From: Alkalimonas delamerensis
GTDB lineage: Bacteria; Pseudomonadota; Gammaproteobacteria; Enterobacterales; Alteromonadaceae
Length of the DNA: 64,000 nucleotides
Assembly: GCF_030717955.1 (NCBI RefSeq)
Contig: NZ_JAUZVY010000002.1
Span: 62,001-126,000, forward strand
Direction: 5' to 3'
Shown here in pieces: positions 50,470 to 59,876 of the stretch; within the stretch, counting starts at the first letter, position 1; each line of letters starts with the position of its first letter. The notes under the pieces are model-generated. The model was given only the letters and a program-made list of their open reading frames with translations. It did no database searches and had not been told where the DNA came from. A program made the translations under genes and the position numbers.

Positions 50470-52752
50470 ATGACCTTGTTACTCATCCTTGTTGTCACCC
50501 TAGCTCTGTTGCTTGGGGTGACGCCCATTCGACGGGCGCTGATTTCTGCCCCGGTTTTTAAAGTATTTAAACGTATTTTGCCGCCCTTATCGGAAACCGA
50601 GCAGCAAGCAATGGAGGCGGGGGATGTCTGGTGGGACGGTGAGTTGTTTAAAGGCAAACCGGACTGGCAGCAATTGCATCAGTTTCCAAAGCCACAGCTG
50701 AACCAGGAAGAGCAGGCGTTTTTGGATGAACAGGTCGAAACGCTGCTTACGATGCTGGACGATTACGACATTGTGCAGCACAAGCGTGATTTGCCGCAGC
50801 AGGTATGGGACTATCTGAAGCAAGAAGGCTTTTTTGCCATGATTATCCCGAAAAGTTACGGTGGTCGTGGTTTTTCGGCGATTGCCAACTCAACGATTGT
50901 ATCGCGGATTGCCAGCCGAAGCCTGACGGCTGCAGTCACCGTGATGGTACCAAACTCTTTGGGGCCAGGTGAGCTGTTGATGCACTATGGGACCGACGAA
51001 CAAAAAGATTACTGGTTGCCAAGGCTGGCCGATGGCCGCGATGTGCCTTGTTTTGCCCTGACCGGGCCTGAGGCTGGCTCCGATGCCGGCGGTATTCCAG
51101 ATACAGGTGTGATCTGCCGCGCAGAGCATGAAGGCAAGGAAGTGGTGGGTATTCGTCTTAACTGGGACAAGCGTTACATCACCCTTGCTCCCGTTGCTTC
51201 CGTGCTGGGCTTGGCATTCAAGCTGACGGATCCGGATGCCATTCTGGGGGATAAAAAAGACATTGGCATCACCTGTGCTTTGATCCCAACCTCGCACCCG
51301 GGCGTTGAAATCGGTGATCGTCACTTCCCGATGGGGATGGCCTTTATGAATGGCACCACCTATGGCAAGGATGTGTTTATTCCGCTGGAGTGGATCATCG
51401 GTGGTCCAGACTATGCTGGCCGAGGCTGGCGCATGCTGGTTGAGTGTTTATCTGCTGGCCGTGGCATTTCGCTGCCAGCCCTGGCTACAGCGACAGGGCA
51501 CCTGGCCAGCCGGATGACCGGGGCTTACAGTTATGTACGACAGCAGTTTGGCTTGTCGATTGGCAAGTTTGAAGGAGTGCAGGAGTCTTTTGCCCGGATT
51601 GGCGGTTTGACCTATGGTCTTGAAGCGATGCGGGTGATGACAGCCGGTGCCATCGACTTAAAACTAAGCCCGGGTGTGGTTACGGCCATTGCCAAATACC
51701 ACATGACAGAGATGTCCCGCACCATTTTAAACGATGCCTTTGATATTCATGCTGGCCGAGCCATTCAATTGGGGCCAAAGAATTACCTGGCGCATGGCTA
51801 CATGGGGGTACCCATCTCTATTACGGTGGAAGGTGCCAACATCCTGACCCGCAATCTGATGATTTTTGGTCAGGGGGCGACCCGTTGTCATCCATACGTA
51901 TTGGCTGAGCTGCAAGCGGCTGCCAACCCCGATGCTGACGAAGGTTTAAAACAATTTGATGGTTTGCTGTTACGTCATGTTGGCTTTGCACTTGGTAATA
52001 CCTTCAGTTGCTTGTGGCAGGGGCTGACGGCAGCTGGTTTTAACAAGAGCCCAATGGCTGGAGAAACTGCACGCTATTACAAGCAGTTAAGCCGAATGAG
52101 CCGGGCGTTGGCCTTAACGGCGGATGTTTCCATGTTGATGATGGGCGGGGACTTAAAGCGCAAAGAGATGTTGTCTGCCCGCCTGGGAGACGTCTTAAGT
52201 CATTTGTATCTGGCATCTGCGGTGTTGAAGTTTTACGAAGACAACGGTCGTCAACAGGCTGATCTGCCTTTCGTGCACTACAACCTGCAACGTTCTTTGG
52301 CTGAAATAGGGCGCGCCTTTGATGGCTTCTTTGCCAACTTCCCGGCCCGGGTGGTGGCGGTGTTGTTAAAACGGTTGATCTTTCCTTTCGGCATTGGTTA
52401 CAAGATGCCAGCCGATGACATCTGTATCGATATCTGTGAGGCTTTATCGAAGCCAGGGGTGATCCGCGATCGCTTGACTCACTTGTGCTACATTGGCGAG
52501 GGTGAAAACGATCCGACCGGGTTGATGGAGCAAGCCTTTGTGGAGATGGTGCAGGCGCAGCCACAACTGAAAGCCATTATGCTGGCTCAGCGCGAAGGCA
52601 AAATCAGCCGTAAGGTGCCGATGGAGCAAGCTATTACCGAAGCAGAAGCGGCAGGCATAGTGACAGCAGAGCAGGCCGAGCAACTGCATCATATGAACAA
52701 GCTGCGTTTTGAAGCCATCAGTGTGGACAGTTTTAAACCTGGTGAGTTGTAA
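50470..52752 (+). CDS. fadE: Acyl-CoA dehydrogenase FadE
   Basis: A 760-residue flavoenzyme that starts beta-oxidation by making trans-2-enoyl-CoA. It has an N-terminal hydrophobic helix (about 3-25), then the acyl-CoA dehydrogenase core: FFAMIIPKSYGGRGFSAIA, the FAD region CFALTGPEAGSDAGGIPD, RPAL-type blocks and GAAIQLGPKNY-like segment (HAGRAIQLGPKNYLAHGYMG in two parts). The long C-terminal extension (about residues 500-760) is typical of FadE and absent from short-chain enzymes. It is slightly shorter than in E. coli. AAGGAT precedes the ATG. It forms an operon with psrA and a strong terminator follows. Confidence 0.93.
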   Translation: MTLLLILVVTLALLLGVTPIRRALISAPVFKVFKRILPPLSETEQQAMEAGDVWWDGELFKGKPDWQQLHQFPKPQLNQEEQAFLDEQVETLLTMLDDYDIVQHKRDLPQQVWDYLKQEGFFAMIIPKSYGGRGFSAIANSTIVSRIASRSLTAAVTVMVPNSLGPGELLMHYGTDEQKDYWLPRLADGRDVPCFALTGPEAGSDAGGIPDTGVICRAEHEGKEVVGIRLNWDKRYITLAPVASVLGLAFKLTDPDAILGDKKDIGITCALIPTSHPGVEIGDRHFPMGMAFMNGTTYGKDVFIPLEWIIGGPDYAGRGWRMLVECLSAGRGISLPALATATGHLASRMTGAYSYVRQQFGLSIGKFEGVQESFARIGGLTYGLEAMRVMTAGAIDLKLSPGVVTAIAKYHMTEMSRTILNDAFDIHAGRAIQLGPKNYLAHGYMGVPISITVEGANILTRNLMIFGQGATRCHPYVLAELQAAANPDADEGLKQFDGLLLRHVGFALGNTFSCLWQGLTAAGFNKSPMAGETARYYKQLSRMSRALALTADVSMLMMGGDLKRKEMLSARLGDVLSHLYLASAVLKFYEDNGRQQADLPFVHYNLQRSLAEIGRAFDGFFANFPARVVAVLLKRLIFPFGIGYKMPADDICIDICEALSKPGVIRDRLTHLCYIGEGENDPTGLMEQAFVEMVQAQPQLKAIMLAQREGKISRKVPMEQAITEAEAAGIVTAEQAEQLHHMNKLRFEAISVDSFKPGEL

Positions 52753-52762
52753 CATCCAGCCA

Positions 52763-52791
52763 TTAAAAAAGGACCGCAAGGTCCTTTTTTA
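52763..52791. terminator. Bidirectional terminator after fadE
   Basis: AAAAAAGGACC and GGTCCTTTTTT pair around GCAA, between convergent fadE and the leucine dehydrogenase gene. Confidence 0.92.
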
Positions 52792-52808
52792 ATGCGACAG
52801 TATAAAGC

Positions 52809-53849
52809 TTAACGGCCTGTGGCAATAATTTCCTGAGCCATCAGATCGGCCACCAGATGGGTGGATTGTTGCTCGGTTTCTGCGCGCTGGAAAATCTGCA
52901 GCAAGGTGTCGTAGATCCGATTGACCTTGGCGGTGGCGTCATCGGCGTTGTAACCTTCCGGCCGCATTTCCATGTAGACATTGATAATACCACCGGCATT
53001 GATCACGTAGTCGGGGGCGTACAGAATACCGCGCTCACGCAGCTGCTCACCATGGCGGGATTGCTGCAGCTGGTTGTTGGCACAACCTGCGACCACTTTG
53101 GCTTTCAGCTGCGGGATGGTGTCGTCATTCAGGGTTGCGCCTAAGGCGCAAGGCGCATAAATGTCGACATCCTGAGCATAGATGTCATCCAAGGCTACTG
53201 CAGTGGCTCCGAACTGATTCACGGCACGCTCAATAGCTTGTGCATTGATGTCGGTGACAAACAGCTCGGCCCCTTCACTGTGCAGGTGCTCACACAGATA
53301 GAAACCCACACTGCCCAGACCCTGCACAGCGACTTTTAAGCCCCGCAATGAATCGACACCAAAGCGGTGTTTGGCGGCGGCTCGGATCCCTTGATAGGTG
53401 CCAAGGGCAGTAAATGGACCAGGGTTGCCACTTTTGCCTTCCAAGCCTGCGACAAAGGGGGTCTCCTGATTGACCTGCATAATATCGCCGGTGGTAATAT
53501 TGACGTCTTCGGCGCTGTAATAGCTGCCACCTAAGCGGTGCAAGTGGCGACCAAAAGCCCGGAACAGCGCTTCTGATTTGATGGTTTTTGCATCACCAAT
53601 AATAACCGACTTGCCACCACCAATTGGCAGGCCTGCCATGGCATTTTTGTAGGTCATGCCTTTGGACAAACGCAGCACATCGCGAATGGCTTCTTCGTCG
53701 TTGGCATAGTTCCATAAACGACAGCCGCCCACAGCGGGCCCCAAGGCAGTGCTGTGTACAGCAATAATGGCTTTTAAGCCGGTTGCCTCATCACTGCAAA
53801 AGACGACTTGTTCATGTTGATCAAACTCTGGGTGATTGAATACGGCCAC
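52809..53849 (-). CDS. Leucine (branched-chain amino acid) dehydrogenase
   Basis: A 346-residue NAD-dependent amino-acid dehydrogenase that deaminates leucine and other branched-chain amino acids. The catalytic lysines are Lys68 (GMTYKNAMAG) and Lys80 (PIGGGKSVI), the same numbers as in Bacillus leucine dehydrogenase. The dinucleotide fold is in KVAVQGLGSVGFYL, followed by the acidic D in VTDIN. The length and YSAEDVNIT block favour leucine over glutamate or phenylalanine dehydrogenase. It is convergent with fadE. A hairpin of 8-bp arms lies 35 bases upstream of the start. Confidence 0.88.
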   Translation of the reverse strand: MAVFNHPEFDQHEQVVFCSDEATGLKAIIAVHSTALGPAVGGCRLWNYANDEEAIRDVLRLSKGMTYKNAMAGLPIGGGKSVIIGDAKTIKSEALFRAFGRHLHRLGGSYYSAEDVNITTGDIMQVNQETPFVAGLEGKSGNPGPFTALGTYQGIRAAAKHRFGVDSLRGLKVAVQGLGSVGFYLCEHLHSEGAELFVTDINAQAIERAVNQFGATAVALDDIYAQDVDIYAPCALGATLNDDTIPQLKAKVVAGCANNQLQQSRHGEQLRERGILYAPDYVINAGGIINVYMEMRPEGYNADDATAKVNRIYDTLLQIFQRAETEQQSTHLVADLMAQEIIATGR

Positions 53850-53883
53850 TTTGACTCTCCGCTGGCATAAATAGGATGGTTCT

Positions 53884-53904
53884 TTGCATGGTTATGCCAT
53901 GCAA
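53884..53904 (-). repeat. Inverted repeat upstream of leucine dehydrogenase gene
   Basis: TTGCATGG (53884-53891) and CCATGCAA (53897-53904) are perfect complements with a five-base spacer TTATG. It lies 35-55 bases before the start codon on the minus strand, in promoter or leader position. Confidence 0.45.
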
Positions 53905-54084
53905 CAGACCGATTTTTGCGCTGCGCAATGTATCATTTCAGACTAGGTTACGCCAGTGCAGGCTAAATTTTTCCTTTGGTCTGACCAGATGGCTGGCAAT
54001 ATGCTTATGACTGTACAGCATGCTTGATTGTCACCTCGGCCTGGCATAGAGTAGAGGCTGGTTTAATCAGACATATATGCAGTA

Positions 54085-54501
54085 ATGAGTGAACAACTGA
54101 CCGAGCAACAGCAAAGCGAGTGGGTGCGTACCCAGTTTCAAAAAGCCAATGAATATTTGGGTTCTAAAGGCATACTGCCTGATCAGGTATTGGTGAAAGA
54201 GTCCCGTTATCTGGTGCCACTGGTTGCGATTTGGCGGATAAAAAGTCAGGATCGTAAAGAGTATTGGGTGTTAACCGGGGATTTGCCCAGTGACCATATG
54301 CCGTTTTCTGCAGCAACTAGCCCTAAAGAAGCCATTCGAGCCTTTTCATTGCACTGGCAGCTGAAAGCACAGCAAATTTTAGATACTCAGCAAGGTGATA
54401 AAACTCAGCTTGATTTTGCTAACCTGCTGATAGGCCGAGCGCAAAGCCTGTACGAGCTTTTTAACAATGAAGCGATGTGGCAGAGCTCTCAGTCATCCTG
54501 A
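54085..54501 (+). CDS. DUF4826 family protein
   Basis: A 138-residue soluble protein. The blocks WVRTQFQKANEYLGSKGILP, VPLVAIWRIKS and YWVLTGDLPSDHMPFSAA are characteristic of DUF4826, a family found in Shewanella and relatives. The C-terminus is helical. No catalytic residues or partners are known. It is alone, followed by a strong bidirectional terminator. Confidence 0.7.
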   Translation: MSEQLTEQQQSEWVRTQFQKANEYLGSKGILPDQVLVKESRYLVPLVAIWRIKSQDRKEYWVLTGDLPSDHMPFSAATSPKEAIRAFSLHWQLKAQQILDTQQGDKTQLDFANLLIGRAQSLYELFNNEAMWQSSQSS

Positions 54502-54517
54502 TTGTACAGCGAATAAT

Positions 54518-54543
54518 ACAAAGCCGCCAATAGGCGGCTTTGT
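54518..54543. terminator. Bidirectional terminator between DUF4826 gene and roxA
   Basis: ACAAAGCCGCC and GGCGGCTTTGT form an 11-bp stem around AATA, between convergent genes. Confidence 0.88.
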
Positions 54544-54552
54544 TGTATCGGC

Positions 54553-55707
54553 TTATTCGATAAAGTACCAGTACCCCTGGTTGATGAGCTGGGTGATAAA
54601 CCCCAGACGCTCAGGAGTTTGCACCAGGTGTCGGCAGGCCGCTTCATCCAGTTGAGGCTGGTCGGTTAACAGTCGCGCCGTGGCAAGTTCAGTCGCTGGC
54701 AACGGAAAGCGATCGCCATTGATAAAAAGCTGCACATCCGCGTTTGCATCCAACTGCTGATAACAGCAACGAAGCCCTCCCAGACGGCCCAACACCGAGC
54801 CTTCTTCCAGATATTCGGCAATTTCCTCTGCCTGATAATGCGGTTCGGGCTCCTGCAAGTCCAGTTCGCGCTTGGCCTGACTGATGTAGCTGCCAAACCA
54901 GTGACTGATTAAGTCATCATCGCTCAGCATTGCCTGCATCAATTGACGGATTTCCGCCAGATCGCGTCCCTGAATGGCGCCGGGTGACTCGCTGGCCAAA
55001 CGACCCGGATCGCTGAAGCGTTCTCCATCGATTTGAAAGTCCAGCAGGTAATCGGCCAGGCCACCGAAAAGATCTTTTTGTGCCGGTGCCCGAAAGCCAA
55101 CGGAGTAATTCAGGCTGGGCTCCAGGGCGATTCCATCGTGTGGGCAGCCCGGTGGGATGTACAGTATATCGCCGGGTTCCATCACGGCATCAATGCAAGC
55201 CTGAAAGTCGCTGACCTGCAGCAGCCTGGGGTGGGGACAGAACTGCTCCAGGCTGGCATTGGGCATGCCGACCCGCCAGCGCCGTTTGCCCATGCCCTGA
55301 ATGATAAAAACATCGTACTGATCCAAATGCGGGCCGACACCACCACCTGGTGCTGAAAAACTGACCATCAGATCGTCGATACGCCAGTTAGGAATAAAGC
55401 GAAAAGGCTCCAGCAAGGTAGCAGCAGCCGGATGCCAGTGATCCACTGCCTGCACCAGCAAGGTCCAGTCTTGCTCACCATAGCCTTCAAAGTGCTCAAA
55501 AGGACCTTCATCCAGTTGCCAGCTTCCTTCGCTGCGCTGAATTAAACGGGCATCGACCTGCTCATCCAACGCCAGTCCGGCCAGCTCATCCGCCGAAAGC
55601 GGGTCCTGGAAGTTTTGAAAGCCGCCCTTGATCAGCAACGGCTTTTTTTGCCAGTACTCGGCCAGGAACTGCTCGAGGCTCAGGTTTGCTAAATCCAGCT
55701 GATACAT
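54553..55707 (-). CDS. roxA: Ribosomal protein uL16 3-hydroxylase
   Basis: A 384-residue JmjC-type oxygenase that hydroxylates Arg81 of uL16 with Fe(II), oxygen and 2-oxoglutarate. Iron ligands are His127 and Asp129 (GPHLDQYDVF) and His190 (PPGCPHDGIA). The C-terminal part (DLISHWFGSYISQAKRELD) is the winged-helix dimer region. The ATG at 55707 follows GGAG; a TTG six codons earlier lacks support. It starts 14 bases after purB on the same strand, so it is the last gene of mnmA-hflD-purB-roxA, an arrangement not seen in E. coli where ycfD is separate. Confidence 0.92.
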   Translation of the reverse strand: MYQLDLANLSLEQFLAEYWQKKPLLIKGGFQNFQDPLSADELAGLALDEQVDARLIQRSEGSWQLDEGPFEHFEGYGEQDWTLLVQAVDHWHPAAATLLEPFRFIPNWRIDDLMVSFSAPGGGVGPHLDQYDVFIIQGMGKRRWRVGMPNASLEQFCPHPRLLQVSDFQACIDAVMEPGDILYIPPGCPHDGIALEPSLNYSVGFRAPAQKDLFGGLADYLLDFQIDGERFSDPGRLASESPGAIQGRDLAEIRQLMQAMLSDDDLISHWFGSYISQAKRELDLQEPEPHYQAEEIAEYLEEGSVLGRLGGLRCCYQQLDANADVQLFINGDRFPLPATELATARLLTDQPQLDEAACRHLVQTPERLGFITQLINQGYWYFIE

Positions 55708-55721
55708 CGGTTGCTCCAGAC

Positions 55722-57092
55722 TCAAGGCAGACGGTCGACCAGTGCAATGGCATCGCCAATGTAACCGGCTGGGGTAAATTGCTTCATCATGGCTTTGCCT
55801 TCGGCCGGCATATCCAAAGCCTCAATGAAGGCGTGCAAGTCGGCAGCTTTAATGCGTTTGCCGCGGGTCAACTCTTTGAGCTTTTCGTAGGGCTTTTCAA
55901 TGCCAAATTTGCGCATAACGGTTTGCACCGGCTCGGCCAGCAGCTCCCAGTTGGCATCCAGCTCGGCCAGCAAGCTGGCTTCGTTGACTTCCAGTTTGCT
56001 GATGCCTTTTAACGTTGCCTGGTAGGCGATCAGGCTGTAGCCGATACCCACACCCAGGTTGCGCAGTACGGTCGAGTCGGTTAGATCGCGCTGCCAGCGT
56101 GAGACCGGTAACTTGGCTGCCAGGTGATCAAAAATTGCGTTGGCCAGGCCAAGATTCCCCTCGGAGTTTTCAAAGTCGATGGGGTTCACCTTGTGTGGCA
56201 TGGTGGACGAGCCAATTTCACCGGCGACGGTTTTTTGCTTGAAATGCCCCAAAGCAATATAGCCCCAGACATCGCGATCAAAGTCGATCAGGATGGTATT
56301 GAAGCGGGCAACGGCATCAAACAGCTCGGCAATGTAATCGTGCGGTTCAATTTGGGTGGTGTAGGGGTTCCACTCCAGGCCCAGGCTGCTGACAAACTGC
56401 TCGGAGATTTGGTGCCAGTTCAACGAAGGGTAAGCCGATAAATGGGCATTGTAGTTGCCGACGGCACCGTTGAATTTGCCTAGTGTGGTGACCGCAGCAA
56501 TCTGATCGCGCTGACGCTTCAGCCGCATGTAGACATTGGCCATTTCTTTGCCCATGGTGGTCGGGGAGGCCGGTTGGCCATGGGTGCGGGCCATCATGGG
56601 CACCGTTTTGTACTCGACCGCCAACTGGCGTATGGCACTGAGCAGTTGATCGCAGTAGGGCAAGATGACCCGATCGCGGGCATCTTTCAGCATCAGACCA
56701 TGCGATAAATTGTTGATGTCCTCGGAGGTGCAGGCAAAATGAATAAACTCACTGACCGCACTCAGTTCGGCATTGGCCGCCACTTTCTCTTTCAGCAGGT
56801 ACTCCACCGCTTTCACATCGTGGTTGGTGGTGCGTTCAATCTCTTTAACCCGCTCGGCATCGGCCAGGCTAAAGTTGTCGACAATGCTGTCGAGCAGCGC
56901 GTTGGCCTCAGAGCTTAATGCCGGGACTTCAGCAATGCCCTCGATGGCAGCCATTTGCTGCAACCAACGCACCTCTACCGTCACCCGGTATTTGATCAGA
57001 CCGTACTCGCTGAACAAGTCGCGCAGTTCGCTGGTTTTGCTGCCATAACGTCCGTCGACCGGCGATAAGGCTGTCAGTGCGTTCAGTTCCAT
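55722..57092 (-). CDS. purB: Adenylosuccinate lyase
   Basis: A 456-residue enzyme, same length as in E. coli. It cleaves SAICAR to AICAR and adenylosuccinate to AMP in purine synthesis. The family signature GSSTMPHKVNPIDFEN contains the conserved flexible-loop Ser. Other blocks are LSPVDGRYGSKTSELRDLFS at the N-terminus (two parts: LSPVDGRY; LRDLFSEYGL) and MMARTHGQPASPTTMGKE (ARTHGQPASPTT). It follows hflD by 26 bases. Confidence 0.97.
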   Translation of the reverse strand: MELNALTALSPVDGRYGSKTSELRDLFSEYGLIKYRVTVEVRWLQQMAAIEGIAEVPALSSEANALLDSIVDNFSLADAERVKEIERTTNHDVKAVEYLLKEKVAANAELSAVSEFIHFACTSEDINNLSHGLMLKDARDRVILPYCDQLLSAIRQLAVEYKTVPMMARTHGQPASPTTMGKEMANVYMRLKRQRDQIAAVTTLGKFNGAVGNYNAHLSAYPSLNWHQISEQFVSSLGLEWNPYTTQIEPHDYIAELFDAVARFNTILIDFDRDVWGYIALGHFKQKTVAGEIGSSTMPHKVNPIDFENSEGNLGLANAIFDHLAAKLPVSRWQRDLTDSTVLRNLGVGIGYSLIAYQATLKGISKLEVNEASLLAELDANWELLAEPVQTVMRKFGIEKPYEKLKELTRGKRIKAADLHAFIEALDMPAEGKAMMKQFTPAGYIGDAIALVDRLP

Positions 57093-57118
57093 GTTGCTTC
57101 CTCTAAAACAGTCAAAAA

Positions 57119-57742
57119 TTAGTCATGCTGCAGTGCCTGGCGCGCTTCACGCACCAGCTGCTTGCGTTTAAAGAGCAGGTGCCAGCGGCTACCGCCTGCC
57201 TGACGCCAGAGTACGGCGGCCCGGACAGCGGCCAGCAATAAAGCACGGACTTTGTGTTGCACCCGGCTTTGTTTCAGCAGCTCGGGTTGACCTGCCACCT
57301 GAATTCGGGTGCCCAGGGTACTGATGCACTCAATGTAGATGTCGGCCATGTTCGCCAGCAAGGTGTCGTCGGTGATGCTAAAGTGTTCCAGTTGACGAGC
57401 CAGTTCCTGCAAACGCTTGCCAAGGGCGCTCATATTGGAGCGGCTTTTTGCCAGTCGGCGTTCCAGTGCCAGCACCGCCACCACGTAGCGGGTGATCTCA
57501 ACATCTTTGTTCGGATTGTCGCCCAACTGCTGCAGCAGCACCTGATAGCCAGAGCGCAGGTGCTGGTAAGAGCCACCATAAATAGCCAGAGGGCTTTCAG
57601 CATCCAGCATGGCGACGCTGCTTAGCATGCGCTCCAGCTCAGCTTCATCGACATCGGTGGTTTTCGCCACGGCTTTGACCAGACTCAGGGCCTGGCACAA
57701 AGCTGCCAGTGCCATGGTTTGGGTAGAAACATCTGCTTGCAT
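57119..57742 (-). CDS. hflD: HflD family high-frequency lysogenisation protein
   Basis: A 207-residue helical protein. The blocks ALAALCQALSLVKAVAKT, LAIYGGSYQHLRSGYQVLLQQLG in two parts (SPLAIYGG; LRSGYQVLLQ) and RKQLVREARQAL match HflD, which in E. coli binds phage lambda CII and the membrane; its normal role is not known. It lies three bases from mnmA and 26 from purB, the same order as in E. coli. Confidence 0.93.
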   Translation of the reverse strand: MQADVSTQTMALAALCQALSLVKAVAKTTDVDEAELERMLSSVAMLDAESPLAIYGGSYQHLRSGYQVLLQQLGDNPNKDVEITRYVVAVLALERRLAKSRSNMSALGKRLQELARQLEHFSITDDTLLANMADIYIECISTLGTRIQVAGQPELLKQSRVQHKVRALLLAAVRAAVLWRQAGGSRWHLLFKRKQLVREARQALQHD

Positions 57743-57745
57743 AGT

Positions 57746-58858
57746 TTAGTTCAGTGCCTTATCGATAATGCCGCCACCCAGGCAGACGTCGTCCAGATAA
57801 AATACAGCCGACTGGCCGGGCGTGACGGCCTTTTGCGGGCTGTCAAAATCCACCCTGAGCGCGCCATCCGGCAGCGGAGTCAGGATGCAGGGGATATCGT
57901 GCTGGCGGTAACGGGTTTTCACCGTGCAGCGCAGTGGCTCGGTTGGCCCGGCTCTGTCCACCCAGTGCAATTGGCTGGCGAACAACCCTTTGGCAAACAG
58001 GCTGGGATGATCGGCACCTTGCACCACCAGCAAGCGGTTGTGGCTCAGATCCTTGCCAGCGACGTACCAGGGCTCTTCACCGCTGTCTTTTAAACCGCCA
58101 ATCCCAAGGCCTTTGCGTTGCCCAAGGGTGTGGTACATCAGTCCTTCGTGTCGGCCAATCACAGTGCCATCCGGGGTGACGATATCACCCGGCTGGGCAG
58201 GCAGGTACTTTTGCAAAAAGTCTTTAAACTTGCGCTCACCAATAAAGCAAATGCCAGTACTGTCTTTTTTGTCGTGGGTGATAAAGCCTTGTTGTTCGGC
58301 GATGGCACGAACTTCATGCTTTTCAAGCTCACCGACAGGAAACAGGGTTTGGGCAACATGCTGCTCGGCCAGAGTGTAGAGAAAATAGCTTTGGTCTTTG
58401 TTCTGGTCCAAACCCCGTAACAGCTGCCATTGGCCTTGTTGTTGACGACGGCGGACGTAATGGCCGGTCGCGATGTAGTCGGCTTGCAGAGCTTCGGCTG
58501 CGAACTCCAGAAAGGCTTTGAACTTGATTTCCTTGTTGCACATGATATCCGGGTTGGGGGTACGGCCAGCCTTGTATTCGGCCAAAAAGTACTCGAACAC
58601 CTGATCCCAGTACTCGGCGGCAAAGTTGACTTTGTGCAGCTTAATGCCCAGTCTATCGCAGACCTGCTGGGCGTCGGCCATATCTTCTGCCGCTGCGCAA
58701 TAGTCATCATTGTCGTCCTCTTCCCAGTTTTTCATAAAGAGGCCTTCCACCTGATAGCCCTGTTGCAGCAGCAAATAGGCAGAAACAGACGAATCGACAC
58801 CACCGGACATACCGACAATGACTTTTTTAGGGGCTGATGGAGAGGCTGAGACGGACAT
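57746..58858 (-). CDS. mnmA: tRNA-specific 2-thiouridylase MnmA
   Basis: A 370-residue enzyme that thiolates U34 of tRNA-Lys, -Glu and -Gln using sulfur from the Tus/IscS relay. The ATP pyrophosphatase loop is MSGGVDSSVSAYLL, the two catalytic cysteines are in PDIMCNKEIKF and TGICFIGERKF, and DVTPGQ-type end is KAVTPGQSAVFYLDDVCLGGG. The length is close to E. coli. First gene of the mnmA-hflD-purB-roxA unit. The nudJ gene that precedes mnmA in E. coli is missing; rluE lies immediately upstream. Confidence 0.97.
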   Translation of the reverse strand: MSVSASPSAPKKVIVGMSGGVDSSVSAYLLLQQGYQVEGLFMKNWEEDDNDDYCAAAEDMADAQQVCDRLGIKLHKVNFAAEYWDQVFEYFLAEYKAGRTPNPDIMCNKEIKFKAFLEFAAEALQADYIATGHYVRRRQQQGQWQLLRGLDQNKDQSYFLYTLAEQHVAQTLFPVGELEKHEVRAIAEQQGFITHDKKDSTGICFIGERKFKDFLQKYLPAQPGDIVTPDGTVIGRHEGLMYHTLGQRKGLGIGGLKDSGEEPWYVAGKDLSHNRLLVVQGADHPSLFAKGLFASQLHWVDRAGPTEPLRCTVKTRYRQHDIPCILTPLPDGALRVDFDSPQKAVTPGQSAVFYLDDVCLGGGIIDKALN

Positions 58859-58899
58859 GAGGCCTTGTACAGTGGAAAAAATTGGGCAGGATTATAGCA

Positions 58900-59616
58900 T
58901 TATTTTTTGGCCTTCACACCCGAAAACCGTTGTCTTTGGCGAGGGCCGGCGCCTGCTTTAACAGAGGAGCCGTTAAAAAAATGAGCCGCCTCGGTCAGCT
59001 GCTGGTATTCGCCAGCAGCTAGGGGGGCCAGTTGCCAGGGGCCAATGGCAACGCGGATCAGTCGCAGGGTAGGGAAGCCAACTGCAGCCGTCATGCGCCG
59101 GACCTGCCGGTTTCGCCCTTCGGTAATGCTCAGCTCGAGCCAGCTGGTTGGGATCTGCTGGCGCTGGCGGATCGGCGGCTGCCGTGGTCCGACATCGGGG
59201 TCATCGAGCCGTCGGGTTTTAGCTGGCCGGGTCAGGCCATCTTTAAGTTGCACGCCGCGTGACAGCTGATGCAGGGCGGCATCGGTGATCGCGCCTTCGA
59301 CTTGCACCCAATAGGTTTTGCTTAGTTTGTTGCTGGGGTTGGCAATTTGCTGCTGCCAGCGGCCATTGTTGGTGAGCAGCAGCAAGCCTTCGCTGTCGTA
59401 ATCCAGCCGACCGGCAGCGTAGATCCCGGGGATTGGGATAAAGTCGGCCAGGGTCTGACGTTGCTGCGGGCTTTGGTCGGTGAATTGACACAGCACCTGG
59501 TAAGGTTTGTGAAACGCAATCAGCCGACTCGATTCGACTTTGGTCGGATTGTGGTTTTTTCGATTCACTGTAGGGTTCTGTGTACAGTTTGGCCAGCTGG
59601 TGCGATAGCTTACCAT
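58900..59616 (-). CDS. rluE: 23S rRNA pseudouridine(2457) synthase RluE
   Basis: A 238-residue RsuA/RluB-family pseudouridine synthase. The catalytic Asp is in GRLDYDSEGLLLLTNNG and the other core motifs are KTYWVQVEG, LELSITEGRNRQVRRM and LIRVAIGPWQL; no S4 domain, as is usual for RluE. The C-terminus is basic (PRQRQRFSGVKAKK). The ATG at 59616 lacks a clear ribosome site; a GTG at 59568 would give 222 residues, closer to E. coli. It is divergent from icd, as in E. coli. Confidence 0.88.
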   Translation of the reverse strand: MVSYRTSWPNCTQNPTVNRKNHNPTKVESSRLIAFHKPYQVLCQFTDQSPQQRQTLADFIPIPGIYAAGRLDYDSEGLLLLTNNGRWQQQIANPSNKLSKTYWVQVEGAITDAALHQLSRGVQLKDGLTRPAKTRRLDDPDVGPRQPPIRQRQQIPTSWLELSITEGRNRQVRRMTAAVGFPTLRLIRVAIGPWQLAPLAAGEYQQLTEAAHFFNGSSVKAGAGPRQRQRFSGVKAKK

Positions 59617-59876
59617 AAAATCAGGTTTGAAACAGGTTGCTGCTTTTTGGTCATCGACTAGGCGGGGCCGGGTGGAGCTGTTATAATCTCGCCGTTTTTC
59701 TGCCTATCCGACTGGTGTTGCTGCCAGCAATGCGCTGGCTTTTGTCGTCAGAACCAGCCGGATCGGCTGCATCGTTTTGTTCGTTTTAAGCGCCCGTTGT
59801 TTTAAACAGCCGTGGGCCTGAAGGGGGGCAAGTTGCTCACACCTTCATTGGGGAAGCCATTTCAATAGGAATTATT

